NCBI GenBank assembly: GCA_964007475.1
Contig: OZ023273.1
Coordinates: forward strand, 84,517,712-84,581,711
DNA from: Hybos culiciformis
Lineage: Eukaryota > Arthropoda > Insecta > Diptera > Hybotidae
Direction: 5' to 3'
Length of the DNA: 64,000 bases
The notes under the pieces are model-generated. The model did no database searches and was not told the DNA's origin. It saw only the letters and a program-made list of their open reading frames with translations. Made by a program: the position numbers and the translations under genes. Position 1 is the first letter of the stretch, and each line of letters begins with the position of its first letter. Shown here in pieces: positions 10,293 through 22,297 of this stretch.

Positions 10293-11214
10293 ACTGCATT
10301 TTACGTGAACCACCCAGAATCGGCTGAAACTTGGACGGGAGTAGAGACGGTGCCCAAAACCCCAAAAATAGTTCTTGGGGCAAAGGACCCGTTTCGGAGA
10401 TAATGCCCTCCAAAGTTTTCATACATTTTTGTATCGGAAATTTTTTTTTGCCGCAAATGCCACCGACCAACCATCAGTCCAAACGCCGCTCCTCCACACC
10501 CATCCCCTCGTTCTGGGACAGCCCCCACAAAAATGGGGCAAATCGGGCAAAAAAAAAATTTCCCATGAATATTGTTCGAGCATAACATTCATGGCAAATG
10601 AGGAGGTATTTTTAAGACTACAGAAGCTACAGAATCGAGCAATGAGGACTATCCTGAAAGTTAGTAGATATACTCCTATTGATTTTATGTTGGAAGCATT
10701 AAAATGGATGACAATTAAACAAAGGATTATTATGAATGTGTTGATTATAGTTTTCAAGATGAAGAACAACTTGTACCCTAAATACCTATGTGAGAGATTA
10801 GTGTTTGCTAGTGATGTGCACGGATATACGTTGAGGAACATTTTCTCGTTTAGATTAAATTTATTTAGAAATGAAAAAACAAAAAATATGCTGATGTATA
10901 ATGGTTTAAAAATCTTCAATGAACTAACAGATGATTTGAAAAAAGAAAATAACATCAATATATTTAAAAAAGGAATTGTTCAATTTATTAAAACAAATTT
11001 CAATTAATTAAGTTTTTAAAAGAAATATTATAATAGTTAATTATACTAAATAAAGTAAATAAATAAAAAAAAAAAAAAAAAAAAAAAACTATGAAAAATT
11101 TGGGAGTCCATATCTCCGAAATGGGGTCTTTGCCCCAAGAACTGTTTTCGGTTTTGGAGGTTTGGACACCTCTAATTCCCCTCCAAGTTTCAGAGTGCTT
11201 CACGTAAACTGCAG
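10293..11214. mobile_element. TIR element with long arms, split by a non-LTR insertion
   Basis: The left arm begins ACTGCATTTTACGTGAACCA and the right arm ends with a complementary CACGTAAACTGCAGT. Both arms, about 110 bases each with mismatches (roughly 10293-10405 and 11100-11214), share GAAACTTGGA, a TTCTTGGGGCAAAGnCCC block and TCGGAGATA. The middle holds a later poly-A-tailed retrotransposon fragment. It lies between the upstream segment and exon 1 of zinc-finger gene 1. Superfamily and target duplication are not clear. Confidence 0.65.
10588..11089 (+). mobile_element. 5'-truncated non-LTR retrotransposon 3' end
   Basis: The frame up to the stop at 11005-11007 reads LQKLQNRAMRTILKVSRYTP, then MTIKQRIIMNVLIIVFKMKN, YPKYL and a terminal hydrophobic segment. 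This is the usual region C-terminal to the RT in Jockey/CR1-type elements ('LQKxQNRAxRxIL'). An A-rich tail, about 11063-11089, ends the copy. Only the last 140 codons are present and no catalytic motif remains. It is a different family from the copies at 5060 and 54070. Its junction with upstream TIR-element sequence is near 10588. Confidence 0.75.
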
Positions 11215-11778
11215 TTTATCCTTTTTTTTTTGCCTAATTCGCCGATTTTCTCTAAACAGGTAAAATTAGTCGACTGGACAACCTCGCGAAGATTCAAAAA
11301 CTGCCGCCGACCGCTGCAAAATATCGATCATGAGACCGCTGAAAAATACCGGCGTGTTAATCAATTTTCAATTTTTCCACAGAAATTTTCAATTAAAAAC
11401 TTTATAAATTATAATTTAATCATAACAAGAACAAGTATTGAGTTTTTAACAATAAAATTCTTTACTCGAAATAAAAATTTTTTGTAAATTTCTGGACTTA
11501 AAGGTTTGTTGATTTAATAATTTTTCATTTCAAAATTCAAAACAAACCAAAAAATTTTAAAAGTTAATGAACTGAAATCAAACTTTTATTTACATATTAC
11601 ATTTATTGTCAACGCTTTTGGTCGACGCTTTTGGTCACCCTCAATTTTTAGATATCTTTTTGTCACTCAGGTATTTTTATTAATTTAAAAAAAAAAAAAA
11701 AACTATTTCAGGTTGGGCAATCGCAGTAACAATATTCAAGTGAGACGAGAAGTGAGACTTAACGCAGCATCTTAGATC

Positions 11779-14700
11779 ATGAACATGAAACCACCAAGGA
11801 AAAAAAAAGTTCCTCTTCCTGAAAGTTCATTATTGCAAAATGAAGTAAGTATAAATTATTAAGAGGACTTGCTCTGGTTCAAAAATTTTCGTCCCACAAT
11901 TTGATTGAAAAACAGTTTTAGATTATTTTAAAGTTACATTTGGAAAAAAAATTTCAATTCACAACCTCAGTAGTGTTTCATACTTTAAAATTTCCAAATG
12001 TAATTTTAAAATAATCTAAAACGGTTTTTCAATAAAATTTTGGGACAAAAATGATTTGGACGGAGCAAGTCTTCTTAAAAAAAAAAAACAATGAAGCGAT
12101 AGTACCTACTTATTTCAAAAAAATTAACCCTATTCTTACTTTGAAAACCAGAAAATGGCGATAGGAAGGACCTAATACTAAGTACGGGTGGAACCTCCAA
12201 CACTCATAATCGCTTGGGACCGGAAAATATTATGACCAAGTGTGAGTTTCTGACTATCTGACTACCTATTTGTTTTTTTTTGTACCTAGACATTTTATTG
12301 AAAAAATTATAAGTAATAATAAATTTTTTTAAAATTATACTTAGAAAAAGGTTCTAGTTTTTAGTTAAAAATATGCTCATCTATACAAAAAACTTTATAA
12401 TCAAAGGAGGTTTATAAGTTAGAGAATTTTATGATTATGAGAGCCACGAGAGGTAATTTTTCATATAAATTTGAATGCTCGGAAAAAAATTATGATTACC
12501 TAACTGTGAGTTTCTTACTACAAGAGTGTTGACTATGATGCGTTGTTTATAGCTAATTGACCTATCTGAAAAAATGGTACAGTAAAAATCGTTTTTCTAT
12601 GTTATTATTCTATTTATATTTAAGCAAATTTACTGAAAATGAAGACATTAATTTTATCTATTTTTCGTAAAAAGAATTTTTTAAAAATATTTTCAAATAA
12701 CTAAGAAAATTGATTTTATTTTTTTTTTGATATCTGAAAAATTTCATTACTTCACAAAATTATTTTTTTGTTTCTTTTTCATTACGTTTGCTACCTATCA
12801 TAATATTTTTTTACGATACCTTTCCTGTCAAAAATATTTTTTTTGTTTTTTTTCCATATTTTTTACAGTAGATTTTTTACTTTCAGATAAAATTAGCTGT
12901 GAATAGGTTTCCGGAACATTCCTCCAAAAATTACTTTACTGTGGTAGCTATAAACAACGCATGAGGGGTTCCACCTGTATAATATTTTATATATCCTTAT
13001 GAACCCAACATGATTTTAAAACTAGAATGCATTATGAAATTATTAATTTTCTTACGCAGATTCCTAACGTAAACGGTGTCAACTTTGATGCGAATAAAAT
13101 AGTTGACATTGAAAAACCATCCGAATCTAAAACAGAGAATGTTAACAATAATATAAACGAGGAATCAACAAAAACTGAGCCAAAGAAGGTAAATTTTACT
13201 CAAAGCATTAGTTATTTTTGTTAGAAGTTTGTATGGCTGAAACTTACATGTAATTTATATTGATGCTTTTTTTTGTTGCAAATATTGATACTTTAGTTCA
13301 GCAAAACAAACAGGCATCACCATAAATTCGTTATTTTTATTCTTTTTTAGTTCTGTTCTATTTATAAAATCTAAATTGGTTAGCTTTGATAAAACTTAAA
13401 ATTTTAAGAGCCCTCGACGTGAAATTCTGTTTTCTATTTCTGTTTTCTAGTTTTGCAGTTTTTTTTTTGTTTTATTTTACAGAAAATAAGCGGCCGTCAA
13501 AAATGTGACAAAAATTGTACGAAAAACACCTCTACCAGAAAATCACAAAACTATTTTTGAATTTTATTTCTCTGCAGAAACTGTAATTTATCAAAAAAAT
13601 TAAAAAATTCTTAGAAATAAATGAAATTAATTAAAAATTGTTTGGGAAATTAAAGAAATTCCAATATTTCCTTTACTTCAGAATCCAAGCAAATTTTTTT
13701 CAAGTTTTTCAAAGGCTGATTTGGGCCAAAAAACTCAAAATTTAAAAAATCCACCTCACCTACCCTGGAGCCAGTTATATACTGTCTAACATATCAAAAA
13801 ATCACTCAGCCGAGATTTTATTTACTCTAGAATCAAAGCAAAACCAAGACCCATTTTCCGCAGTGAGGCATTATCGGTTAATTTAAGTGTTCGTTATAAA
13901 AACTACTACAATCATAAGTGGAATGAAATAATCGTTTTTTAGGAATAAATTTTTGTTCTTCCCTATTAAATCTATATCTAGTTATTATAAATATAATGTC
14001 CTTAGAAACGAAAACAAATATGAACATATATAAATTTTTTTGGCTAGATTTTAGATTTTAAAATGAGTAAGTTAGTAATTTCTAATGTATATTCAAAAAT
14101 GAAATATACCTATATTCAAAAATAAAAAGAGAAATTTCACGAATAACGATTTAGTTCTATAAAACTCCTAAAATATAAAATATAAAAAACAATAAAATAT
14201 CTAAATTGAAATAAATACGTTTCTTTATAAAATTTTTTTTTTTTAGTCTTTTTATGAAATTCCATATGAAACTGAAATACTAAATGGATTTGATAGTTTT
14301 TTAAAGCTGTTAAGAGTATTTCGAGTTTGTGTAACTGCGAATCACTATAAGCATCTAATAACTAATATTACCGATTTATGGGAATTGGTGAAGAAGTCAT
14401 TTCGATGTATTGAAAAAAAATTTGAAAAAAAAATTAAAAGAAATGAAAACCATAAAAAGAGAACAAATGCAACAAGATACAAATTAAACAGATATCAAAT
14501 GCAATTGAATAAATTTTATGAATTTCTTAGGTTTTTGAAAAAGGATAAAAAACTCCTAAATAACAAAATTGAAAAATATTTGAAGGTAAATTTGATGTCA
14601 TATTTATTTCGGTTTTTTAGAATGTCTATTTGTACAATTTAATGATTTCATTTACTATGTATTTGCTTTCAAGAATAGCCATATTTTAAACATTTAGAAA

Positions 14701-17597
14701 CCAAACTCAACCATTCGGAAACAATTTTTTTCACCACTCTTTTGGCATTCTTTATTTTCTTTTTTTTCCACTGCTCAACCTTTTTGTTAGCTTACTCAAA
14801 TTTGTCACCCATTTATTTGCTTTTCTTCTGTTTTTTAAATACCAAAAAAAATGTTCGATATAAAAATTAAAGTACAGAATTAAATAAAAATTTGTGAAAA
14901 GTGTACGACAAAAATAAATTGATCCATTCACACTATTTTACATTTAAAAAAATATTTGACAGTTTTTTGTTTGACAAATAAGGTCCAAATCCAAACACCT
15001 AAATACTATTTGATGGGTTTCGTTAAGCAAAAATTCCAAATATTTGACATAGTGTCAAATAGTTTGCACGTAGCTTTTAGTAACTTGATTTGTGTTTTTA
15101 TCTAAGGACAACAATATTTTAAATATTCAAAAACAAAATTTGGAAACGATCGTCAATAACGCTAAGTCAAAAGAAACAGAAGTTAATGCTGGAAGTATAA
15201 AACAAAAGGATACGTTCTCAAAGCTGGACTTAATTGCCACTGAAGATAATAATGATAATCAGCAAGAAGATGAGTGCGTCGATTCTGAAACAGAAAATTA
15301 TTTTCAAAGTTTAAGTTTTGAAAAAGATACTGATAGTGAAAGTGAAGAAATTGAATTGTTTGAGGAAATAATTTTGGAACCTGAAATTTCCAAATATAAA
15401 AACAATTACACGAAATTAAGTACTGGAGAATGTCAGTGTAATTTTTGTGATAAAAAATTACCAAATTATTCAGGATTCCTTCGACATTGTATTTCTCACG
15501 AAGAGCAAACTCAACTCTGTGACAATTGTGGACAATATTTCGAAACCCACAGAAAATGTGTAATTCATTCGGTTCGTTGCAAAAAAAAAAAGGAAAATGT
15601 CTTTTTGATGTTCCCCGATAGAAATCCGAAGAATTCAGAAGAAAGAAGAATCTTAATACCTTGTCCATTAAAAAAATGTACACAGCGATTTGATGGAAAC
15701 AATTTTCGATATTACGAACACGCTGATTTCCATAAAAAGATTAAACCGTAAGTACTTAGTTGTTTTTATGAAGTTTTTATGAAGTTTGATTAATTAAGCA
15801 AAAATACATTCATTATGTATTTAACTATATAAAAATGTTCTTATTAGTTGATAGTAATTTAACCTAAAAGCAATTATTTATATTCACATAGGAAACTTAT
15901 GAAATCCATTGATTATTATTAACGAATTATTTTTTACTTGAAAAGAGATTGTTGAATTGTTTGGTCCTGGTATCAAGCTTAAGACATCAGAATGATTCAC
16001 TAGATACCTATCATTTACAATTTTTAAGATTAATGTTATACAATTTATTTTTTATTTGAACTGCTTGAAATATTATTTTTAATGCTGTGAGTTCTTTGAC
16101 TATCGATTTCTCATTCCTTTATGTGGTTTTTAATTTTTGTTAAATGTTCTGTTATTTCCGATTTTAGTCTTAGAAGTTATATTACTAACTTATTTTAACA
16201 AGTACATATTGCACATTTTGAATATTACATTAAGTTGACGCACTTGGAATCTTAGCTTGATGCACGAAACAATTCAACAATATTTCAAGAATTTCAAGTC
16301 AAAAATGATTCGCTAAGAATAAGCAATATATTTCATAAGTTTCCTATGTGAATATAAATAGTTGCTTTTAGGTTAAATTACTATCTAATAATAAAAACTT
16401 AATAACTGAGGGCTTAGAAAAACTTCACTAAAATCCTTATAGAAATCCAAATTTTAAAAGTGTTTTTTTTTTTAAATTCCATATTTTCCTTACGTTTAGA
16501 TAAAGATTTAATGCATTTTTCATGCTAATATTTTTTTTTCTAGATATTCATGTGACACATGTTGCAGAAAATTTTCATATGCATACAATTTGTTTGCACA
16601 TCTAGATGCCAAATCGAAATGTTCACTGAAAAAATGCACCTTACCCGAATATGCACCAAACGTAGCTAATTTAAAAGAATATCTCGAATTAGTAGCAGTT
16701 GATTATAAGTACGTTTGCCAATTTTGCGAACGAAAATGTGAAACAGAATTCAAATTACGTGAGCACGAACATACTCATACAAACGAAAAACCTTATCATT
16801 GTTCCTGTGGGGCAACTTATAAGAATTTCACTAATTTAAAAATTCATGCAAATACAACTAATTGTGATATGAACAAATGTGAGTTTCCGTCATTTTTCAA
16901 AGGGACACGAATGGGAAAATTAGGCAAAACCAAAAAAAAATTGATTACAAAACAAAAAAGGAAGAAAACACAATATATTTGTTTAAAATGTGATACAGAT
17001 TTTAAAACTTACGGAAGACTTAAATCTCATACGCAAACCTATCATTTGAAAAAAAAATTTGAATGTTCTGAATGCGGCCGCATATATTCATCTCAAGCAT
17101 CATTAAATCTCCATGTAAAAGGAAATCATTTGGGATCGTATTCTTGTCAATCTGAATTATGCGACACAAAAAAAATGACATTTGGGCAATTTCGATATCA
17201 TCAAAAAAATTATCATTATCAAAATAAATTGGGATTATTTACATGTTGTGTTTGCAATATGAGTTTCGAAAACAATGAAGAATCGATAAAACATGTAAAA
17301 AATATGGGTCATTTAAACAGCGTTTTAAGAATGAATTGTTCAATTTGCAATAAACGATATAACTATCTTGATTATTTGAATCACCTAGAAGAAGAAGAGC
17401 ATACAAATTTAGAGTTGAGTTGGAGACAAAAATTGAATATTAAAAGTTTTCAATGTCTTAACATGTGTGAAGACAATATTCATTTTGATAGTTCGATAAG
17501 TTTTTTAAAGCATATGGAAGATAAACATGGATATCCAAGATATGAATCAGCGTTAATACAACTAGAAAAGTTGAATGTCGAAAGAAAAAATTTATAA
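11779..17597 (+). CDS. Multi-C2H2 zinc-finger protein, family copy 1
   Basis: Inferred coding exons are 11779-11844, 13060-13188, 14247-14585, 15107-15747 and 16544-17597, with GT-AG borders and matching phases (0,0,0,2), giving 742 residues. Residues 1-65 are a short variable leader. Residues 66-178 are a lysine-rich helical module with YEIPYETEI and VFRVCVTANHYKHLITNI that I do not recognise. An acidic Asp/Ser/Glu linker follows. About twelve zinc fingers run from residue 286 to the end: CNFC..H..H first, then C2HC types such as CDNC-x12-H-x3-C and standard ones such as CERKCETEFKLREHEHTH. It is likely a nuclear nucleic-acid-binding protein, target unknown. No ZAD, BTB or KRAB domain is visible. 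The start is supported by gene 3 alignment, and a CAG acceptor at 11709-11711 suggests an upstream 5' UTR exon. The two following paralogues share the plan. Confidence 0.85.
11859..12078. repeat. TTAA-ended foldback element in intron 1 of zinc-finger gene 1
   Basis: It begins TTAAGAGGACTTGCTC and ends GAGCAAGTCTTCTTAA. The two halves are inverted complements over about 90 bases, sharing TTTTAGATTATTTTAAAGTT. The same family appears at 26398-27337, and one arm sits in the gypsy relic near 43195. TTAA at both ends would fit piggyBac-like insertion, but TTAA may simply be part of the repeat. Confidence 0.7.
12185..12977. mobile_element. Mariner-like non-autonomous element in intron 1
   Basis: The ends CGGGTGGAACCTC and, inverted, CAGGTGGAACCCC form a short TIR flanked by TA on both sides (12183-12184 and 12978-12979), as for Tc1/mariner insertions. 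Internally, ATGCGTTGTTTATAGCT near 12537 is inverted near 12943. There is no transposase. The TIR is short, so the boundary is moderately certain. Confidence 0.5.
15841..16392. repeat. Foldback MITE in intron 4 of zinc-finger gene 1
   Basis: Arms of about 62 bases, 15841-15903 and 16330-16392, are near-perfect inverted complements; both contain ACATAGGAAACTTATGAAAT or its complement. A further inner inverted pair (GTTGAATTGTTT near 15951 and AAACAATTCAACAA near 16268) lies inside. The absence of a comparable insert in gene 3 intron 4 marks it as a post-duplication insertion. Confidence 0.7.
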
Positions 17598-18107
17598 TTT
17601 TTGGTTCCATTATAGCTTTCAATTTTTGACGAATAATGAGATTCTAAAAAAATGTATGTATAATAATAAAAACAAGATTTTTATTTTATTACTATTTTTT
17701 ATTTTTCGAATTTTTTTTCCAAATGGTTTCACAAACCCTTTGAAACATAGTGCAGATAAAAAACTTTGACTGAGAAAAACTATCAATTTACGTTTTGGAT
17801 GTAATTCCGACTCCATCGATGAAATTACATTGTTCAAGAAGTGTTGACGATATAAATTTGTATAGAAATTTGAATAGAAAATTTTAAAATTCTTGGATAT
17901 TCGTTTAGATTTAGATACCTATTCCCCGATCGATTATATTGCACGAATCTTCTATAAATTAAGATGAAGTTACTGGTAATAATGTTTTTTTAAACTAAAT
18001 GTATAAATAATTTTTTTACAATAAATACATTTCTTAAAAAGGGGTTGAAGAAATTTTAACCAATATAAAAGGATAATATTATAAGGAAGAATAAAAAGAA
18101 GGGTATG

Positions 18108-18688
18108 CAGAGCCTCTGTCTCGAGGTTTCTGGCAATAATGTCATTTTTTTAATATCGTCTCGTCGAGAAATGATGCTCCTTCTCGCCGAGACTATCACA
18201 GAAAAAAATTTGGTTTTAACGAATTTTTGTAAAATTATTTATAAAAATATCTTAAATCTAGTACGCTACGAAGTACGGTTTGCTGGTGATTAAAAATAAA
18301 ATCGTTATTTAAATTGTTGTAATTTGCAGGTAATTTAATTTTCCAATTTCCAATTTCCTGGAGCATTAGAAACATGAATCAGTGTTTTGATTTACTTGAT
18401 TTTAATTTCTAAAGGAAAGTATTTAAAATTAAAATAAGGGAGTTTTATAAGAATGTTATTGATAATGTGAATTATATTACGTAAACATATATTGTTTTCT
18501 TACTATTATGATAGTTATGTTAATTTTAAGTATATAATATATGATATTTTGTTATTTTAATAGTAGAATTTGATTATTTACAAACTTTAATTTAAGTTAA
18601 AATGTCAAGATTTAAATTTCTCTCGAAGAAATTTGGTCGAGAAGTCTTGTCTCGACGAGAGTTGGAACTGGCGAGAAACAGAAGCTCT
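18108..18688. mobile_element. hAT-like MITE rich in TCTCGTCTCG words
   Basis: The left end CAGAGCCTCTGTCTCGAGGT and the right end, inverted as AGAGCTTCTGTTTCTCGCC, form a TIR. The flanks AAGGGTATG and AAGGGCATG (18099-18107 and 18689-18697) agree at 8 of 9 bases, in line with an 8-9-bp duplication. Palindromic TCGTCGAGA/TCTCGACGAG words occur near both ends. A shorter relative lies at 60428-60802. Confidence 0.65.
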
Positions 18689-18896
18689 AAGGGCATGTAT
18701 CACAGCCTGGCAATTGATTTTTTGAAGTTTATACTTCTTTAGCGGCGTTGGAAGAAATTTGGTAGAGGGTAAAAATCCATTTTCATATAGAATTTTTCTG
18801 AGAATCGTCATCATTTTTCTGAGAATCGTCCGTCATCATTTTTCAAATATTAAAAAAAAAACAAATCATAATTGGGTTCGAACCTGGCACCTTCAG

Positions 18897-20090
18897 ACTT
18901 ATTTTTTTATCAAAAAAATTATTTTCGATGAAATAAAGGTTAGTTGGCTTAAAATTTTGGGTAGTAGAAGGAGGAGTAGGGTCGACCTGTCCCAAAAAAA
19001 ATTTTTTTTTTGTTTTTAATTGTAAAAGTTACCTGTCGTTAAATGAACGTGGCCGGCATGAAAATTTTGGATCGGAGCAGGAGGCGAGGGGGTCTCCTAC
19101 CCAAAAAAGACCAAAATTTTTTTTTTATCAAAAAAATTATTTTCGATGAAATAAAGGTTAGTTGGCTTAAAATTTTGGGTAGTAGAAGGAGGAGTAGGGT
19201 CGACCTGTCCCAAAAAAAATTTTTTTTTTGTTTTTAATTGTAAAAGTTACCTGTCGTTAAATGAACGTGGCCGGCATGAAAATTTTGGATCGGAGCAGGA
19301 GGCGAGTGGGTCTCCTACCCAAAAAAGACCAACATTTGTTTTTTATCAAAAAAATTATTTTCGATGAAATAAAGGTTAGTTGGCTTAAAATTTTGGGTAG
19401 TAGTAGAAGGAGTAGGGTCCACCCGGCCCAAAAAAAAATTTTTTTTTTTTGTTTTTAATTGTAAAAGTTACCTGTCGTTAAATGAACGTGGCCGGCATGA
19501 AAATTTTGGATCGGAGCAGGAGGCGAGGGAGTCTCCTGCCCAAAAAAGACCAAAATTTTTTTTATCAAAAAAATTATTTTCGATGAAATAAAGGTTAGTT
19601 GGCTTAAAATTTTGAGTAGTAGTAGAAGCAGTAGGGTCTACCCGGCCCAAAAAAAAATTTTATTTTATTTTTTTAATTGTAAAAGTTACCTGTCGTTAAA
19701 TGAACGTGACCGGCATGAAAATTTTGGATCGGAGCAGGAGGCGAGGGGTCTCCTACCCAAAAAAGACCAAAATTTTTTTTTTATCAAAAAAATTATTTTC
19801 GATGAAATAAAGGTTAGTTGGCTTAAAATTTTGGGTATTAGTAGAAGGAGTAGGGTCCACCCGGCCCAAAAAAATTTTTATTTTATTTTTTTAATTATAA
19901 ACGTTACCTGTCGTTAAATGAACGTGGCCGGCATGAAAATTTTGGATCGGATCAGGAGGGGGAGGGGGTCTCCTACCCAAAAAAGACCAAAATTTTTTTT
20001 TTATCAAAAAAATTATTTTCGATGAAATAAAGGTTAGTTGGCTTGAAATTTTGGGTAGTAGTAGAAGGAGTAGGGTCGACCCGGCCAAAA
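18897..20090. repeat. 218-220-bp tandem repeat, about 5.5 copies
   Basis: The unit landmark TCAAAAAAATTATTTTCGAT recurs at 18910, 19128, 19346, 19565, 19784 and 20004, giving periods of 218, 218, 219, 219 and 220. Each full unit also carries GAACGTGGCCGGCATGAAAA and GGTCTCCTACCCAAAAAAGA. Repeated small open frames inside are a by-product of periodicity and are not genes. The array runs directly into the hairpin MITE at 20091. Part of the unit resembles, in opposite orientation, the tandem repeat at 36603-36850. Confidence 0.9.
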
Positions 20091-20332
20091 AAAAAACACA
20101 CGAAGCAGTCCTAGAACTGCCGACAGAAGTTTATGCTTAAAGATTTAAAAACTATGAATATCAGTGGCTACAAATAATGGGCTGCTCAGTACAAAATGTA
20201 AATTAAAATAAAAATCAGTCCATCAGTCCAAAAGCAGTCCATTATTTGTAGCCACTGTTATTTCATAGTTTTTAAATCTTTAAGTATAAACTTCTGTCGG
20301 CAGTTCTATGACTGCTTCGTGTGTTTTTTTTC
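20091..20332. mobile_element. Hairpin MITE adjoining the 218-bp tandem array
   Basis: Two arms of about 100 bases (20091-20192 and 20228-20332) are inverted complements with few mismatches. They start at ACACACGAAGCAGTCCTAGA and run through GTGGCTACAAATAATGG. The loop is about 35 bases. A single arm of the same family occurs at 36245-36390, again beside tandem repeats, so the hairpin and satellite may be parts of one composite element. Confidence 0.8.
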
Positions 20333-20514
20333 CTTAAGAAAAGGAAAACAATAAGGAAGTCAAAGTTGTTGTTGTTTAACTGTCAAAATGTACCCCCCCC
20401 CCCCAAGTTTTCACCACTCACTTTCACCACGAAAAAACCATATCATAGTTTTCCGTTTATACGAAAAAAGTTTTAACAAAAGGGTAATATTGCAATCGGA
20501 AACTAATTTTAGTT

Positions 20515-20597
20515 CTAAGGGGGGTACATTTTTGATTTTCAACACTTATTCTTACCCCACCATTAATAGCCTTTCTTTATACTAATTATTCTATGGT
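20515..20597. repeat. Direct repeat, left copy
   Basis: This segment contains GGGGGGTACATTTTTGATTT and AATAGCCTTTCTTTATACTA. It is repeated in the same orientation at about 22605-22690 with small changes. The copies enclose the PIF-like MITE and palindrome-array element B, so they may mark a local duplication or the ends of a larger degraded element. Confidence 0.6.
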
Positions 20598-20767
20598 AAG
20601 TATAGAGTAAGTTAAAGTTGAAAATGAAGTTTTTTTATTTGTTTCAAAGTCCCGTATTTGCTAATTTGGATTGTCAAAAACTGAAGAAAAATATCTTCTT
20701 TTTTTTTTGTTTTTAAGTTTTTATGAATTGGTTTTTTTTTTTGACAATCCAAATAGGCAATGATTAA

Positions 20768-21530
20768 TGCTAGAGATAGAGTCGACGTAATTCACGCGCG
20801 TGTACGCACGTAAAAAATCAAATTGTATGAAAATGTATGAGACCGGCTATACGCAACGACGTAAAACGTAGCTTACGCGCGTAAAAGTTGAAATATTTTA
20901 ACTTTCCCAGTATTTTACGCCGTACATTATGGAAATCATTTGTTTATAATTGTGTTGTTTATTTTGTTGTAATTAAAAAAAAAAAATAGTGTTGTTTATT
21001 TTGTTGTTTTTAGAAAAAAAAAATTTTACAAACAAATAATTATTTAATAAAATAAAAAAGTTCATAAATATAATTATATTCAAAAATAAAAATTAAATAA
21101 TTATTTAATGCAAATTTATTAAAATTTTTTATGTTTTATTAAGTTATAAATAAATTAAAAAGCATTATAAAAATATTACAAACAGAATTTCGGGAATTAG
21201 GAATTTAATTTTATTTTTTTAAATTTTTATAAAAATTTGCTTTTTTATTAAAAATTATAAAATTGTAATTATTGTTGTATTTTATTTAATTTATAACTTT
21301 ATTTTTATTAATTCTTTAACAAGAAGATCAAATTAAAATTAATCAAAAGAAATTAAAATTGAATTAGATTTTTTTTTGAATTTATTTTTCTTTTATTTTA
21401 TTGTTGACATTTTTCTCTTTTGTTTTTCGCATGTGAACGGCGTTGAGCATAACAGGTAAAAAAAACAGGTTTTTTTTATTTTTTTTACGCGCGCATACGC
21501 GCGTGAATTACGTCGACTCTATCTCTAGCA
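20768..21530. mobile_element. PIF/Harbinger-like MITE with long perfect TIR
   Basis: The ends TGCTAGAGATAGAGTCGACG and its complement give an inverted repeat that is perfect over 35 bases when the first TSD base is counted (20767-20801 versus 21497-21531). TAA lies on both flanks (20765-20767 and 21531-21533), matching the TWA target duplication of PIF/Harbinger elements. The interior is AT-rich and non-coding, with additional ACGCGCGTA words near both ends. Confidence 0.8.
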
Positions 21531-21911
21531 TAAAGGCTCATCACAAATAAAAAAACTTCACTGCTTTCATAGTAAAAAGAATAATTTACTCTTCTTTTAT
21601 ATAAGTTCATTGGTTTTAGCAAATACCCCATATATATTAATTATTGAAGCCGACGCCAAGATTAAAAGTGACCGGCTAAACTATACATACAAGCGACTAC
21701 TTTTTGGCGATTACTTTTAACAAACAAATGATATTGTTAGTCCTACATACTATCCCACACATAGAAATTAATTAAATTTTGACTTTAAAAAAACTATGTG
21801 TTTCTAATTATTCAGCACCCACATGAACTATTTATCTAATAAAATATATTTATATTGTTTTTATATATATTTTATCCACTCAATAATATTTTGTCTACTC
21901 AATAATATTAA

Positions 21912-22297
21912 CGGGGGTTGGACATTTGTCCACGGGACATTTGTCCGCGATTCGAAATGACTTTTGTCCGCCGCGGACAAATGTCATTTACAAAATGTCA
22001 TTTCTCCGCGATAAAAATTAATCGCGGATAAATGACATTTGCAAAACGACATTTGTCCGCTAAAAATTTAAAATTTCAATCGCGGACAAATGACATTTTG
22101 CAAAATGTCATTTGTCCGCTAAGAATTTGAAAAATCAATCGCGGACAAATGACATTTTGCAAAATGTCATTTGTCCGCTCATTTTGAGACATTTGTCCGC
22201 GTCATTTTATAATCGCGGACAAATGTCATGTTGTAAAAAGACATTTGTCCGCGAAGTTTTCGATACAAATTTCACCGCGGACAAATGTCACGGCGCC
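21912..22297. mobile_element. Palindrome-array TIR element, copy B (inverted relative to copy A)
   Basis: It starts CGGGGGTTGGACATTTGTCC and ends with GTGACATTTGTCCGCGG-type sequence inverted, closing at GGCGCC. The interior repeats GCGGACAAATGACATTTTGC and its complement about six times. Putative 8-bp flanks ATATTAAC and TTATTAAC agree at 7 of 8 positions. It is the reverse-orientation counterpart of 9079-9582 but about 120 bases shorter. No coding content. Confidence 0.7.

Noticed and set aside
10419..10958. Minus-strand 179-codon open frame
   Set aside because: It crosses the junction between a TIR element and a non-LTR fragment and is antisense to the latter's coding frame.
15183..15683. 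Minus-strand open frame of 166 codons, and similar ones at 25588-26163 and 40510-40860
   Set aside because: They lie antisense to exon 4 of the zinc-finger genes and appear in all three copies because the sense strand is conserved. Composition is Phe/Tyr/Leu-rich antisense noise.
19043..19917. Several similar 60-100-codon open frames within the tandem array
   Set aside because: They repeat with the 218-bp period, overlap low-complexity poly-F/K stretches and have no domain. They are by-products of the repeat.
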